DNA of 64,000 bases from Pseudidiomarina taiwanensis (lineage in GTDB: Bacteria; Pseudomonadota; Gammaproteobacteria; Enterobacterales; Alteromonadaceae): assembly GCF_003987435.1 (NCBI RefSeq), contig NZ_PIQG01000003.1:186001-250000 (forward strand), given 5' to 3'. Within the stretch, counting starts at the first letter, position 1; each line of letters opens with the position of its first letter. This document shows, piece after piece, positions 7,720 to 17,178 of this stretch. The notes below the pieces were generated by a model. It was not told the origin of the DNA. It saw nothing but the letters and a program-made list of their open reading frames with translations, and did not search any database. The position numbers and the translations under genes were made by a program.

Positions 7720-10700
7720 GCGACGCAACGCTACACAATCTTGAACCACTACGTTTTCCACTGAGTTCGAGTCGATTAATCGAGGCCAGTGCCGGGACCG
7801 GTAAAACCTATACCATTGCTGCCTTATATTTGCGTTTGGTCTTGAATCATGGCGGTGAGGAACATGCCTTTGGACGACTGCTGCGGCCGGATCAGATTCT
7901 GGTAGTGACGTACACCGAGGCCGCGACAGCTGAATTACGGGATCGGATCCGAGCTCGGTTAACCGAAGCTGCGCGCTATTTTGCCGAGCAAGCTGACAGT
8001 GACGATCGCTTTTTGCAGGATTTACGCCGCGACTTTGAAGCGACTGAGTGGCCACAACTTGCGCGGCGTTTGGAGTTAGCGGCACAGGCCATGGATGACG
8101 CTGCGGTCCATACCATCCATGGCTGGTGTAATCGCATGTTACGCGAGCACGCCTTTGCCAGCGGTAGTTTGTTTAGTCAGCAGTTGAATACCGATCAACA
8201 AGGTTTATGGGAGGATGCCGCCCGCGATTATTGGCGAACCTTTATTAGCTCATTGGGGGACAGCCCCAGCGCCGTTGAGCAATGTGAGCTTATCCAAAAA
8301 GCGGTGGGTGATCCGTTGCGCTTAGCCCGCCGGGCAATGCATACGCAGCAACAACTACGCCAAGTGGCTCAGCATACGCAAGTTGATCCCCATACAATTT
8401 TGCAAAGCTGGCAGCAGCAACGGGATCAAGCACTCGCACAACTGCGCAGTGAGCAGCACCTGCTCCAAGATGAGTTTGCGGAATTGCGAGTCTATTGTGA
8501 GGGGTTATATAAGCAATCAGACCGGGTTAATACGCGGAGTTATCAAAAACAATGGGTTGACCCTATCTTGAATGAAATAGACGATTGGGTCGTTTCATTA
8601 TCGTCAACTGCAGCAACGCTCGCACCTGATTTAAAGCCGAATATGTGGTTTAGAGTAAGCCTTGATGGGATGGAGAAGGTGTTACATGAGCCCGTCAAAG
8701 CACTGCGCGCATTTACGCGGCTCGCGGCAATCAAGCAGCAGGCTGAAAGCCTGCAGCAACCGCAAGCCGCTTTGCTTGAGCATGCGCTGCGCTGGGTTGC
8801 CAAGCGCGCCCAACAATTGCAGCAGCAAAATGGCGAGATGGGCTTTGATGATATGCTCACCCGCCTTCAAGATGCGTTAAATGGACCGCAAGGTGAGCAA
8901 TTCGCTGACTTGATTCGAGCGCAATTCCCGTTGGCGATGATCGATGAGTTTCAAGATACCGATCCTATCCAATATGATATTTTTAACCGTGTCTATCAGC
9001 TTGCTCAGCCACGCCCAGATAGCGGTATTATTCTTATTGGCGACCCGAAACAAGCGATCTACTCGTTCCGCAATGCGGATATTTTCACTTATTTGCAAGC
9101 CCGCCAAGACACGCAAGGTCGCCACTACACCTTGATGAAAAACTATCGGTCAAGTGCAGCAATGGTGCAAGCAAGCAATCAATTTTTCTTGGCTGCGCAG
9201 GATTATCCACAGGGCGTATTTCGCTTCAAAGATGGTGCCGATGATCCGGTTCCTTATGTCGAAGTTGAAGCTAATGGTCGAGATCAAGCCTGGCATGTCG
9301 CCGGTAAGGAAGCATCTGCGCTGCAGTTTAATTGGTATGTGAACGATGAAGCGGCAGCGCTATCTGAGCACCAACTACGGCAACAGTTAGCCGATCGCAC
9401 TGCGGAGCAAATCAGTCACTTGCTCAGCGATCCTGCGACCGGTTTTGCGAATGCGTCCAAGCTGGAGCGATTGCAGCCCGGTGATATTGCGATTTTAGTC
9501 AGCGATGGCAAGGAGGCGACTGCGATGCGGCGTGCTCTGAGCAAGCGGCAATTACGCAGCGTGTATTTGTCTGAGCGTGATTCAGTATTTGCAGGCCAGA
9601 CTGCAATAGAGCTCTATCACATTATCCGCGCTTGTGCTGACCCGTTTAATGATCGGCGGTTACGGGCTGCGCTAGCGACCGATCTCTGTCATCTTCCGTG
9701 GCAGCAACTTGAACATGAACTAGGGGATGAGTTGGCGTGGGACCGACGCGTGGAGCAATTTCAGCGTTACCAGCAGCGCTGGCAACAAGCTGGGATTCTG
9801 GCCATGTTGGAAGCCGTTTGGCACGAGTTTGATATCCCCCGCTACTTACTCCAACGGGTGGGTGGCGAGCGGACTCTGACCGATCTGCTGCACTTAGCTG
9901 AGTTACTGCAACAGCAGAGTCGCGTCTTAGAAGGAAGTCATGCCCTGCTGCGTTATCTTAGCGAACAAATTGATGCTGCCCAAGAGCAGCAACGTACGGA
10001 TAACAATGCGTTGCAGATTCGTTTAGAAAGCGATAGTAAGTTAATTCAAATCGTGACGATTCATAAATCGAAGGGTTTGCAGTATCCCGTCGTTTTTCTG
10101 CCCTTTGTTGGGCGGACCCGAGCAGCAAGTTTTAGACCGGATCAAGCGCCACTGGTCTATCATACTCCGCAAGGACAACTGCAACTGGCTTTTGAGAACA
10201 GTTCGACAGCGGTTGAATATGCTGATGCAGAGCGGCTCGCTGAGGATATTCGTAAATTATATGTCGCCATGACTCGGGCCGAATTTGCAACCTATGTGGG
10301 GATTGCGCCGTTTAACTCTTTTAGCCAGTCCGCACTGCATTACCTACTGACTGGAACAAGCTTTAAAACGAGTAAGGATCAGCCAGTTGATTATCAACGC
10401 GTCCGCGAGCGCATTCAGCATGAAATCAACGAGTTAGATCGCTTTGCTACGGTAACATCCGTTACTGTCGCAAGTGAACCAGCGCCGGAGCTTGCGGTAT
10501 GTACTCTACCACAGGAATTTAAACGCACGCCATGGTGGGTTGCGAGTTACAGCGCCTTACGCTTTGGCGCGCAAACCACAGCAGATACGACTCAAGATAA
10601 TACCTTACTTGAAAGTAAATATGATGATGTGCCACAAGTTGAGCAATCGCCACGAGCTGATACGATTCATGCTTTCGCCAAGGGGGCGCAACCTGGAACC

Positions 10701-11408
10701 TTTTTGCACAATATTCTTGAGCAAGCTGCAAACGATGGTTTTGCCCGCCTTGCTGCGGCAGATTTTGACTTGTCGAGCTGGCTTGCACCGCACACCGAAT
10801 TACCCAAGTGGCAGCCTTATCATGCAACCTTGGTGACATGGTTACGAGACTACCTTAATACCTCTTTTGTCCTTGCGGATACCGAGGTGGCTTTGCAGCA
10901 ATTGCAAACGTACCAAGCAGAGCCTGAGTTTTGGTTTAATGCGGAACAGGTCGATGCGCAAACGCTCGATCGCTTGGTCCAAGCACACATCTTACCGGGC
11001 CAAGCACGGCCAACTCTCGATAAAATGCAATTAAATGGCATGTTGAAAGGCTTTATTGATTTAACCTTTGAGTGGCAGGGGCGCTATTACGTTTGCGACT
11101 ATAAATCAAACTATCTTGGTGCTGATGCATCCGCCTATACCCATGAAGCGATGCAGGCGAAGATTTTAGCCGCACGCTATGACCTACAATATGTGCTTTA
11201 TACCCTCGCTTTACACCGAATTTTAAAAGCTCGATTGGGTTCCAAGTATTGTTATGAAACGCATATCGGCGGTGCGCTTTATTTATTTTTGCGAGGCGCT
11301 GAAGCAGAGACGCGAGGAGCATTTTTTGACCGTCCCCCCGCACAACTCATTACCCAGCTTGATAAGCTTTTCGATGGTGCTGCAGTTGCGGTGAAGGAGC
11401 CACTATGA
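7716..11408 (+). CDS. recB: Exodeoxyribonuclease V beta subunit RecB
   Basis: A 1230-residue SF1A helicase-nuclease of the RecBCD complex. The start at 7716 (MSDATLHNLEPL) is preferred over an open frame 60 bases upstream because it overlaps the recC stop as ATGA and has a GGAGG site 7 bases before it. Walker A is EASAGTGKTYT near residue 25, and a DEFQDTD helicase motif II lies near 410. The C-terminal nuclease domain shows GFID (Asp1115) and DYK (Asp1128, Lys1130), with the same 13-residue spacing as Asp1067 and Asp1080 of E. coli RecB, so the nuclease should be active. The central part is rich in glutamine. It overlaps recD by 4 bases. Confidence 0.96.
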   Translation: MSDATLHNLEPLRFPLSSSRLIEASAGTGKTYTIAALYLRLVLNHGGEEHAFGRLLRPDQILVVTYTEAATAELRDRIRARLTEAARYFAEQADSDDRFLQDLRRDFEATEWPQLARRLELAAQAMDDAAVHTIHGWCNRMLREHAFASGSLFSQQLNTDQQGLWEDAARDYWRTFISSLGDSPSAVEQCELIQKAVGDPLRLARRAMHTQQQLRQVAQHTQVDPHTILQSWQQQRDQALAQLRSEQHLLQDEFAELRVYCEGLYKQSDRVNTRSYQKQWVDPILNEIDDWVVSLSSTAATLAPDLKPNMWFRVSLDGMEKVLHEPVKALRAFTRLAAIKQQAESLQQPQAALLEHALRWVAKRAQQLQQQNGEMGFDDMLTRLQDALNGPQGEQFADLIRAQFPLAMIDEFQDTDPIQYDIFNRVYQLAQPRPDSGIILIGDPKQAIYSFRNADIFTYLQARQDTQGRHYTLMKNYRSSAAMVQASNQFFLAAQDYPQGVFRFKDGADDPVPYVEVEANGRDQAWHVAGKEASALQFNWYVNDEAAALSEHQLRQQLADRTAEQISHLLSDPATGFANASKLERLQPGDIAILVSDGKEATAMRRALSKRQLRSVYLSERDSVFAGQTAIELYHIIRACADPFNDRRLRAALATDLCHLPWQQLEHELGDELAWDRRVEQFQRYQQRWQQAGILAMLEAVWHEFDIPRYLLQRVGGERTLTDLLHLAELLQQQSRVLEGSHALLRYLSEQIDAAQEQQRTDNNALQIRLESDSKLIQIVTIHKSKGLQYPVVFLPFVGRTRAASFRPDQAPLVYHTPQGQLQLAFENSSTAVEYADAERLAEDIRKLYVAMTRAEFATYVGIAPFNSFSQSALHYLLTGTSFKTSKDQPVDYQRVRERIQHEINELDRFATVTSVTVASEPAPELAVCTLPQEFKRTPWWVASYSALRFGAQTTADTTQDNTLLESKYDDVPQVEQSPRADTIHAFAKGAQPGTFLHNILEQAANDGFARLAAADFDLSSWLAPHTELPKWQPYHATLVTWLRDYLNTSFVLADTEVALQQLQTYQAEPEFWFNAEQVDAQTLDRLVQAHILPGQARPTLDKMQLNGMLKGFIDLTFEWQGRYYVCDYKSNYLGADASAYTHEAMQAKILAARYDLQYVLYTLALHRILKARLGSKYCYETHIGGALYLFLRGAEAETRGAFFDRPPAQLITQLDKLFDGAAVAVKEPL

Positions 11409-13396
11409 ACGGAGTCTCAGTGAGTACAATTTGGCAAGCTCTTGAAGTATGGCAGCAGCAGGGGTGGTTAAGGGCACTTGATATCAATTTCGGTCGATAT
11501 CTGCAGCGGCAATTAGGGGATTCGGAGCAGAGTCTGCAAGTTGCGGTCCTCGCCACGCTCGTCAGCCATAAATTGGGGCAAGGCCACCCTTGTTTAAAGC
11601 TTGCCGAATTGAGGCGTAATCCTGATGCCTATCTCCACATTCTGCCAGAGCACTTGCGGCTGAATCCGCAAGCTCTTGATCAGAGTCTCGCCGCTTTTTT
11701 GCCAGATCAGATCTTTGCTCAGCAAGAGCCCATGCAATGGCTCGAAACCCTGCAGCAATCTGTTGTATGTAAGGGTGAGCAAAGCCCACTGGTGGTGGTT
11801 GAGGATGCGATTTATCTGCGCCGAATGTGGAATTATGAACAAGGTATCAGCGTAGATCTGCAGCGGCGGATGACCCAACAGGTGCCTATTACAGCACCAC
11901 AGGTCGCCGAACATTTGACGGCACTATTTGGTCCGCCACAAGCGCCTCAGGTAAGTTGGCAACGCCTTGCTTGTGCTATGGCGGTGAAGAGCGGTTTTAG
12001 TATGATTACCGGTGGTCCGGGAACGGGCAAAACATACACTGTGGTGCGGTTATTAGCGCTTTTGCAAGCGCTGCATACAGGCGCACAGCCGTTGCGGATC
12101 CGCTTAGCCGCACCAACCGGAAAAGCCGCAGCGCGGATGACTGAATCGATCGCGGCGGAACGAGCAAATTTGCCGAATAACTATCAGCAACTACTGAATA
12201 CCGGAGCAGAGACTGAGTTAACCGCAGTAACCTTGCACCGTTTACTTGGCAGCCAACCTGGCACCCGCGAATTTGTTCATCACCGCCAGCATCAGCTCGC
12301 AATCGACGTACTCATTGTTGATGAAGCCTCAATGATTGACATTGAGATGATGGCAGCGATGTGTGCAGCTTTACCGTCCAAGGCGCGGTTGATTTTATTG
12401 GGTGATAAAGACCAACTCGCCTCAGTTGAGGCGGGGGCCGTCCTCGGTCAATTGTGTGCTGGTGCTGATGCCGGAGGGTATCAACCCGCTACCGCGAACT
12501 GGTTAGAGCAAGCTACGGGAGAGGCGATCCCTGCAAACTATATCGCTACGACCGATACGGTTGCTCCGTATCTCCAACATACGGTGATGTTGCGGGAGAG
12601 TCGGCGCTTTGATGCCGAGAAAGGGATTGGCAAACTCGCATTTGAAATTAATCAGCAACAGACCACTTGGCTCAAAAGTTGGCTTGCCGACTCTGCGCAA
12701 GCGACGCAGGCTAATCCGAGTTTGGCAAATATTGCGCTATTACAGCCACAGACAGCTGTTGCAAATGAGTTCTACCAGTTTGTGAAAGCAGGTTTGCAGC
12801 CACTCCAACAAAGTCTCGCTGAACGACCTGAGCCAAGCGCCACGGATATCGAGTTCGCCGAATGGGCGGCGCGGGTCCTCCGCCAGCTAGGCCAGTTTCA
12901 ATTACTCACCGCAGTGCGTGAGGGCGAATGGGGGATGCAAGGCCTCAATCAAATGCTTGAGAGCTGGTTCCGCCCAAGCACAAACTCGCGGGAGCGCTGG
13001 TATCACGGCCGTCCAGTGATGATGACTCACAATGATTATCAGCTTGATTTGCGCAATGGTGATATTGGGATCGCCCTTGCGACGCGTCCGGATGAGCCAC
13101 TGCGAGTTGCATTTCCAGCTCTTGGGGAGAGCACAGAATTACCGGTACGCTGGCTGATGCCAAGTCGCTTGAATCAAGTAGAAACGGTTTACGCAATGAC
13201 AGTTCACAAATCACAGGGGTCTGAGTTTGTGCATACAGCGTTGGTGTTACCGGCTCATGATAGCCCGATTCTGACCAAAGAGTTACTCTATACCGGAGTA
13301 ACTCGGGCGCGCGAGCAGTTTACCTTGATTGCGGCGCAGCCGAAGTTAGCCCTGAAGGCAACTCAGCGCCGGGTTGAGCGATACGGCGGTCTTTAA
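11405..13396 (+). CDS. recD: Exodeoxyribonuclease V alpha subunit RecD
   Basis: A 663-residue SF1B 5'-3' helicase, the fast motor of RecBCD. Walker A GGPGTGKTYT lies near residue 203, Walker B VLIVDEASMID near 303, and a C-terminal MTVHKSQGSEF motif near 600 is typical of the RecD/UvrD second RecA-like domain. The ATG overlaps the recB stop (ATGA) and has an AAGGAG site 5 bases upstream. It is the last gene of the recCBD operon, converging on the MaoC-like gene with 25 bases between the stops. Length is slightly above that of E. coli RecD (608), within family range. Confidence 0.96.
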   Translation: MNGVSVSTIWQALEVWQQQGWLRALDINFGRYLQRQLGDSEQSLQVAVLATLVSHKLGQGHPCLKLAELRRNPDAYLHILPEHLRLNPQALDQSLAAFLPDQIFAQQEPMQWLETLQQSVVCKGEQSPLVVVEDAIYLRRMWNYEQGISVDLQRRMTQQVPITAPQVAEHLTALFGPPQAPQVSWQRLACAMAVKSGFSMITGGPGTGKTYTVVRLLALLQALHTGAQPLRIRLAAPTGKAAARMTESIAAERANLPNNYQQLLNTGAETELTAVTLHRLLGSQPGTREFVHHRQHQLAIDVLIVDEASMIDIEMMAAMCAALPSKARLILLGDKDQLASVEAGAVLGQLCAGADAGGYQPATANWLEQATGEAIPANYIATTDTVAPYLQHTVMLRESRRFDAEKGIGKLAFEINQQQTTWLKSWLADSAQATQANPSLANIALLQPQTAVANEFYQFVKAGLQPLQQSLAERPEPSATDIEFAEWAARVLRQLGQFQLLTAVREGEWGMQGLNQMLESWFRPSTNSRERWYHGRPVMMTHNDYQLDLRNGDIGIALATRPDEPLRVAFPALGESTELPVRWLMPSRLNQVETVYAMTVHKSQGSEFVHTALVLPAHDSPILTKELLYTGVTRAREQFTLIAAQPKLALKATQRRVERYGGL

Positions 13397-13421
13397 GTTG
13401 TAGTGGTAGGTTACGTTTCAG

Positions 13422-14321
13422 TTAACCGAGTTGATAGCGCCCTTCAAGGCGTTGCAAATGGTCCTCAGCACCACAGATCTGATAACTGCCATTGCCGTCA
13501 TCGTCACTCGTTTGATGCCAGAGCTTAATCTCTGCCGGTAATGGCACGGGACGTTTGAAGGTGACTTCAATAGCGGTTAACGGGCGCTGATGGAAGCGTT
13601 CCAGTTCAGCTTGAGCGCGCGCTGCCATGTACATACCGTGAATGATGGGTTGGGCAAAACCGAACCAACGCGAGAGCCACGGATGCAGGTGAATTGGATT
13701 AAAGTCACCAGATAGTCGCGCGTATTCGCGTGCAGTCGTCTCAGTAAGCTTCCAACTATCGTGACCATGCCACTCGGCTGCAGGCTCGGCACAGCTTTTT
13801 TGCTCACGCTTTTTGCTCGGTTTGCCCCGATCCTTAGGCATCACTTGATATTCACTAAGACACGAGGCGACATGTTGTTCGTTTTGATAAAAGTCGACCG
13901 TAAACAGCGGCCGTAACCGTCGCGCAGACACTTTCGGTCCGCGTGCAGGAATCGCCACATGCGCGGTCAATTGAAAGCCTTGTGTTGAGTCAATCGGTGC
14001 GTGTTGGCGCAGGGCATTGCTAACATGCACGAGTCCAGGAGCAGGCCATGGAAAATCCGGCTCCAACATTTGCGCTAAATGCACGCGTTGCGCAAGACAA
14101 TATAAGAGTGCGAGCGGCAATTCACTGCGAAATCCAGCAAAACTGTCCTGAAACGCTTGTTGTTGCGCAGGGGAAAATGCAGGTGCTTGATAATATGCCG
14201 TCAGTTCAAACGCGTCTGCAGCAGCCACGTCTTTACGGGCAACAGTAAATAGCGAGCGGAAAAACATGCTCGGTAAACTGGCAAGGGATTTGAACTGTTC
14301 GGGTGCCGCTGTGGCCGCCAT
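13422..14321 (-). CDS. MaoC-like hot-dog-fold acyl dehydratase
   Basis: A 299-residue protein. Its C-terminal half carries the MaoC/hydratase-2 signature YARLSGDFNPIHLHP (about 213-227) followed by a GFAQPIIHGMYM segment. The Asp and His of the catalytic hydratase motif (D-x4-H) are present. The N-terminal half is a divergent second hot-dog region without recognisable catalytic residues, which is usual for double-hot-dog hydratases. Family members hydrate enoyl-CoA or related thioesters in fatty-acid or polyhydroxyalkanoate metabolism. There is no neighbouring fatty-acid gene, so the substrate is unknown. It is divergent from sqr across a 152-base promoter region. Confidence 0.75.
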   Translation of the reverse strand: MAATAAPEQFKSLASLPSMFFRSLFTVARKDVAAADAFELTAYYQAPAFSPAQQQAFQDSFAGFRSELPLALLYCLAQRVHLAQMLEPDFPWPAPGLVHVSNALRQHAPIDSTQGFQLTAHVAIPARGPKVSARRLRPLFTVDFYQNEQHVASCLSEYQVMPKDRGKPSKKREQKSCAEPAAEWHGHDSWKLTETTAREYARLSGDFNPIHLHPWLSRWFGFAQPIIHGMYMAARAQAELERFHQRPLTAIEVTFKRPVPLPAEIKLWHQTSDDDGNGSYQICGAEDHLQRLEGRYQLG

Positions 14322-14403
14322 ATTATTGCACCTTGAGCTTCTGCAAAAACATTAGTTTAACATTAATTCCCCAGCGGTTGGATCATTTTACTTATTTTAG
14401 GTA

Positions 14404-14432
14404 TTGACGAAATAAAGATTATCTTCCATATT
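14404..14432 (+). promoter_or_regulatory. Candidate sigma70 promoter of sqr
   Basis: TTGACG (14404-14409) and CATATT (14427-14432) are separated by 17 bases, ending about 40 bases before the sqr ATG. The -35 is near perfect and the -10 fair. I found no recognisable sulfide-sensing operator in the region. Confidence 0.4.
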
Positions 14433-14473
14433 GAAGGGGTAGTTTAGAATAGAACGAAATAATGGAGTCCACA

Positions 14474-15748
14474 ATGACTAATGTAACAGTTGTGGGTGCT
14501 GGCCTAGGTGGTGTTTCCGTTGCTTTTGAATTGCGTGAGCGACTTGGGAAAGATGTCAGTATCGACGTAATCGGTGAATCCGATGAGTTTAATTTTGTCC
14601 CATCAAATCCATGGGTTGCACTCGGCACGCGGACACGTGACGAAGTCGTGATGCCAATCGATAAATATTTTGGCAAACGCAAAATTGGTTTTTCCAGCGC
14701 CGGCGTAACAGCAATTGATGCTGAGCAGAAAAAGCTGACCCTCGGTGATGGTAGTGTGCGCGATTATGATTATTTAGTCCTCTGCACGGGACCGCGTCTG
14801 GCCTTTGAAAATATTGAGGGTGCAGGACCTGAGCAAGGTTTCACTCACTCAATTTGTACGGTTGATCACGCTGTTGAGGCCGGTAAAGAAGTTGCTGAGC
14901 TGTATGAGAATCCGGGTCCTGTCCTGATTGGTGCATTACCTGGAGCGAGCTGCTTCGGCCCAGCCTACGAGTATGTGCTATCACTTGAGTATGAACTACG
15001 CAAACGTAAAATCCGTGACCAAGTGCCGATCACTTTTGTCACTCCAGAACCTTATGTTGGCCATATGGGGCTGGGTGGTGTTGGTGACTCCAAAGGTCTG
15101 CTTGAGCATAAGTTCCGTGAACATGGGATCAAGTGGATTTGTAATGCCAAGGTTACTCATTTTGAAAAAGGCACGGCGCACTTTGAACAGTTTGACGATT
15201 TTGGCAAATCATTGGGTGAGAAATCTTTACCATTCCAACATGCGATGTTTTTACCGGCCTTTAAAGGTAGTGAAGCGGTTGCTGCAGTGCCCGAACTATG
15301 TAACCCGAAAGGCTTTGTGATAACCGACAAACATCAGCGTTCACCAGCTTATCCAAATATTTTTGCCGCAGGCGTTTGTGTTGCGCTCGCACCGATTGAA
15401 GAGACTACGATACCTGTCGGAGCTCCGAAGACCGGGCTAATGATTGAATCGATGACCACGGCGATCGTTGATAATATCAAAGCGGACATCGAGCAACGCG
15501 ACGAATTAACTGAACCAAGCCTAAGTGCACTCTGTTTGGCGGATATGGGTAATACCGGTGCAGCTTTCTTGGCTGTTCCTCAGAACCCTCCGCGTAATCG
15601 GAACTGGACTGGTTCAGGACGTTGGGTCCACTTGGCTAAGATCGCCTTTGAAAAATACTTTATGTATAAAGTCCGACGCGGCACCAGCGAACCAATTTAT
15701 GAAAAAATTGGGTTACGCATGATGGGTGTGAAACGCACCAAATCATAA
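14474..15748 (+). CDS. sqr: Sulfide:quinone oxidoreductase, three-cysteine type I
   Basis: A 424-residue membrane-associated FAD enzyme that oxidises sulfide to sulfane sulfur or polysulfide and passes electrons to the quinone pool. The GAGLGG dinucleotide loop is at 8-13. Cysteines sit at 128 (HSICTVDHA), 160 (GASCFGPAYEY) and 354 (ALCLADMGN). The first two match the positions known for the Acidithiobacillus ferrooxidans enzyme (128, 160, 356), and the third is two residues off. The redox disulfide and the flavin-linked cysteine therefore all appear present. The start at 14474 is chosen over an ATG 12 bases upstream because GGAG lies 6 bases before it. The gene is monocistronic and ends at a strong terminator. 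Likely role: sulfide detoxification or use as an electron source. Confidence 0.9.
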   Translation: MTNVTVVGAGLGGVSVAFELRERLGKDVSIDVIGESDEFNFVPSNPWVALGTRTRDEVVMPIDKYFGKRKIGFSSAGVTAIDAEQKKLTLGDGSVRDYDYLVLCTGPRLAFENIEGAGPEQGFTHSICTVDHAVEAGKEVAELYENPGPVLIGALPGASCFGPAYEYVLSLEYELRKRKIRDQVPITFVTPEPYVGHMGLGGVGDSKGLLEHKFREHGIKWICNAKVTHFEKGTAHFEQFDDFGKSLGEKSLPFQHAMFLPAFKGSEAVAAVPELCNPKGFVITDKHQRSPAYPNIFAAGVCVALAPIEETTIPVGAPKTGLMIESMTTAIVDNIKADIEQRDELTEPSLSALCLADMGNTGAAFLAVPQNPPRNRNWTGSGRWVHLAKIAFEKYFMYKVRRGTSEPIYEKIGLRMMGVKRTKS

Positions 15749-15764
15749 CCTTTACCGCAATGAT

Positions 15765-15796
15765 AAAAGGCTCCTTTACGGGGCCTTTTTTGTTTG
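15765..15796 (+). terminator. Intrinsic terminator of sqr
   Basis: AAAAGGCTCC (15765-15774), a TTTAC loop, and GGGGCCTTTT (15780-15789) with a run of T. Apart from one unpaired or wobble position the stem is continuous. The A-rich 5' side lets it act in both directions for the convergent DUF3667 gene. Confidence 0.85.
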
Positions 15797-15797
15797 T

Positions 15798-16760
15798 TTA
15801 AGCGGTTAACACGCCGATGATCAGCAGGGCAATAAAGGCGATGGCGAGTAACACAAGATAACCGATCATGGTTAAAAGAAACTTCCATAAAGTGAGTGGC
15901 CAGCTCTGCTGATAGAACAGTTTTTGGGTAAAGAGCAAATAGGCCGGAATCCAAATAAATGCGATTTGTTCGAGCCAAGCGTAGGTTTCATTAATAATCG
16001 ACCAGCCGGTTAAACGACTTAATTGGCTACTGGCCAGTTCAACCAGAAAGATCAGGGTGATACTCAACAAAATAAACGCATGAGTATGCAAACAGACGGT
16101 GAGATGCTCGAGGTAATACCGTTTTCTAAAGAGGTATAATAATTTCAGATAAAGCGCAAAAAACGGCAGCATTACCAGCATCATTTGCGGTGCGAGTGAG
16201 AGTAAGCGCTGTCGCAAAACTCGCGGGTTATCGAGCAGGTACTCTAGTTTCGCTTGAACGAAGGCTTGGTCTTCAGCATTCAAAAAACTTAAGTTTAGGT
16301 TTAACTGATCGATATCGACGGTATCTTTCTCTGCAGGCGTCGATGCAGGCTCTGAGTCGGTTGTGACTTGTTCAGCTTTCGCTTGTGTCTCGATCAATTG
16401 CTGGTCTGGCGTATCAATCAGTGAGCCTAAAATTAAAAATGCAATGAGCGAAACTAAAAAATAAAGCCGCAGTGGCGGAACATAGGCGGCGTGGCGGCCA
16501 CGAACAAATTCAAGTGAGAGAAAAGCGGGGCGAAACAGCAGCCCAGCTATGGTGCGATAAAAACGCGAGTCGTAATGACCAATTTCACCAAATAAATCAC
16601 CCACAACGGCGAAGATATTGCGCAAATATAGACGGTCGTGCTGACCGCAAGAGTGACAAAACTCCCCTTGCAGTGGAGTTTCACAGTTTTTACAGTGTGG
16701 TTGCGGTGGAGACGATTCAGCCGCCGCAGCGGCCGAATCTGAAGTTCGAGATAATTCCAT
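15798..16760 (-). CDS. DUF3667 zinc-ribbon membrane protein
   Basis: A 320-residue protein of unknown function. An acidic alanine-rich N-terminus precedes a zinc ribbon with Cys23, Cys26, Cys35 and Cys38 (CKNC...FCHSCGQ). A conserved cytoplasmic stretch follows, with HYDSRFYRT and FRPAFLSLEFVRGRHAAYVPPLRLY (about 60-100), then four to five membrane segments: one near 102-118, the rest between 195 and the end. A charged loop of about 70 residues after the first segment is likely exposed. The zinc ribbon plus membrane layout is the DUF3667 pattern. Its ATG overlaps the stop of the upstream small exported-protein gene by one base (TAATG), so the two are very likely translated together. No function is established. 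Confidence 0.7.
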   Translation of the reverse strand: MELSRTSDSAAAAAESSPPQPHCKNCETPLQGEFCHSCGQHDRLYLRNIFAVVGDLFGEIGHYDSRFYRTIAGLLFRPAFLSLEFVRGRHAAYVPPLRLYFLVSLIAFLILGSLIDTPDQQLIETQAKAEQVTTDSEPASTPAEKDTVDIDQLNLNLSFLNAEDQAFVQAKLEYLLDNPRVLRQRLLSLAPQMMLVMLPFFALYLKLLYLFRKRYYLEHLTVCLHTHAFILLSITLIFLVELASSQLSRLTGWSIINETYAWLEQIAFIWIPAYLLFTQKLFYQQSWPLTLWKFLLTMIGYLVLLAIAFIALLIIGVLTA

Positions 16761-17074
16761 TAATTATCGTCTTTCTTCTTTTCTTTCTTTTTATCTTTTT
16801 TGTCCTTATCGGCTTTTTCAGCGTCGTCCTGACCTTGTGCCGCTTTCATCTGCTCGCGCTGCGCCTCACGTTCCGCTTTAAGAGCTTCCTTCTCTGCCTT
16901 CATTTGTTCACGCAAAGCATCTCGCTCAGTCTTAGCTGCTGCCGCCTTTTCGCGTGCTTCCGTAGTAGTTTGCTGACCTTTGTCAGCCTGTTGCGCTTGT
17001 AATGGCAGCGCGTTACTGGCAACCGTCGTGAAGGTAGCTGCAATCGCGATAACAAGTATGATGAGTTTTTTCAT
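16760..17074 (-). CDS. Small exported Lys/Glu-rich coiled-coil protein
   Basis: A 104-residue protein that I do not recognise. The start at 17074 (MKKLIILVIA) is preferred to one two codons earlier because the GGGAG site is then about 7 bases away. A signal peptide of about 21 residues ends near SNALPLQAQ. The rest is almost entirely Ala, Glu, Lys, Arg, Gln and Asp in heptad-like repeats such as REQMKAEKEALKAEREAQREQMKA, and closes with a strongly basic Lys/Asp tail. It probably forms a soluble periplasmic single alpha-helix or coiled coil. It is followed immediately (TAATG) by the DUF3667 gene, suggesting the two products act together. The low-complexity composition makes homology assignments unreliable. 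Confidence 0.65.
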   Translation of the reverse strand: MKKLIILVIAIAATFTTVASNALPLQAQQADKGQQTTTEAREKAAAAKTERDALREQMKAEKEALKAEREAQREQMKAAQGQDDAEKADKDKKDKKKEKKKDDN

Positions 17075-17178
17075 TGTCATTCTCCCGTGTATTTAGTTGT
17101 GGGTTCGAGAGTAATTAAAGCCTCATTTAACCCATCATGCGAGTCGTTTAATTTGTTTTTACTTTGTCATAAACAAGT

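Noticed and set aside
16472-17002. 176-residue plus-strand ORF opposite the DUF3667 and charged-protein genes
   Set aside because: It is the antisense shadow of two coherent minus-strand genes; its Phe/Leu-rich composition is explained by the complement of Lys/Glu codons and it has no ribosome site.
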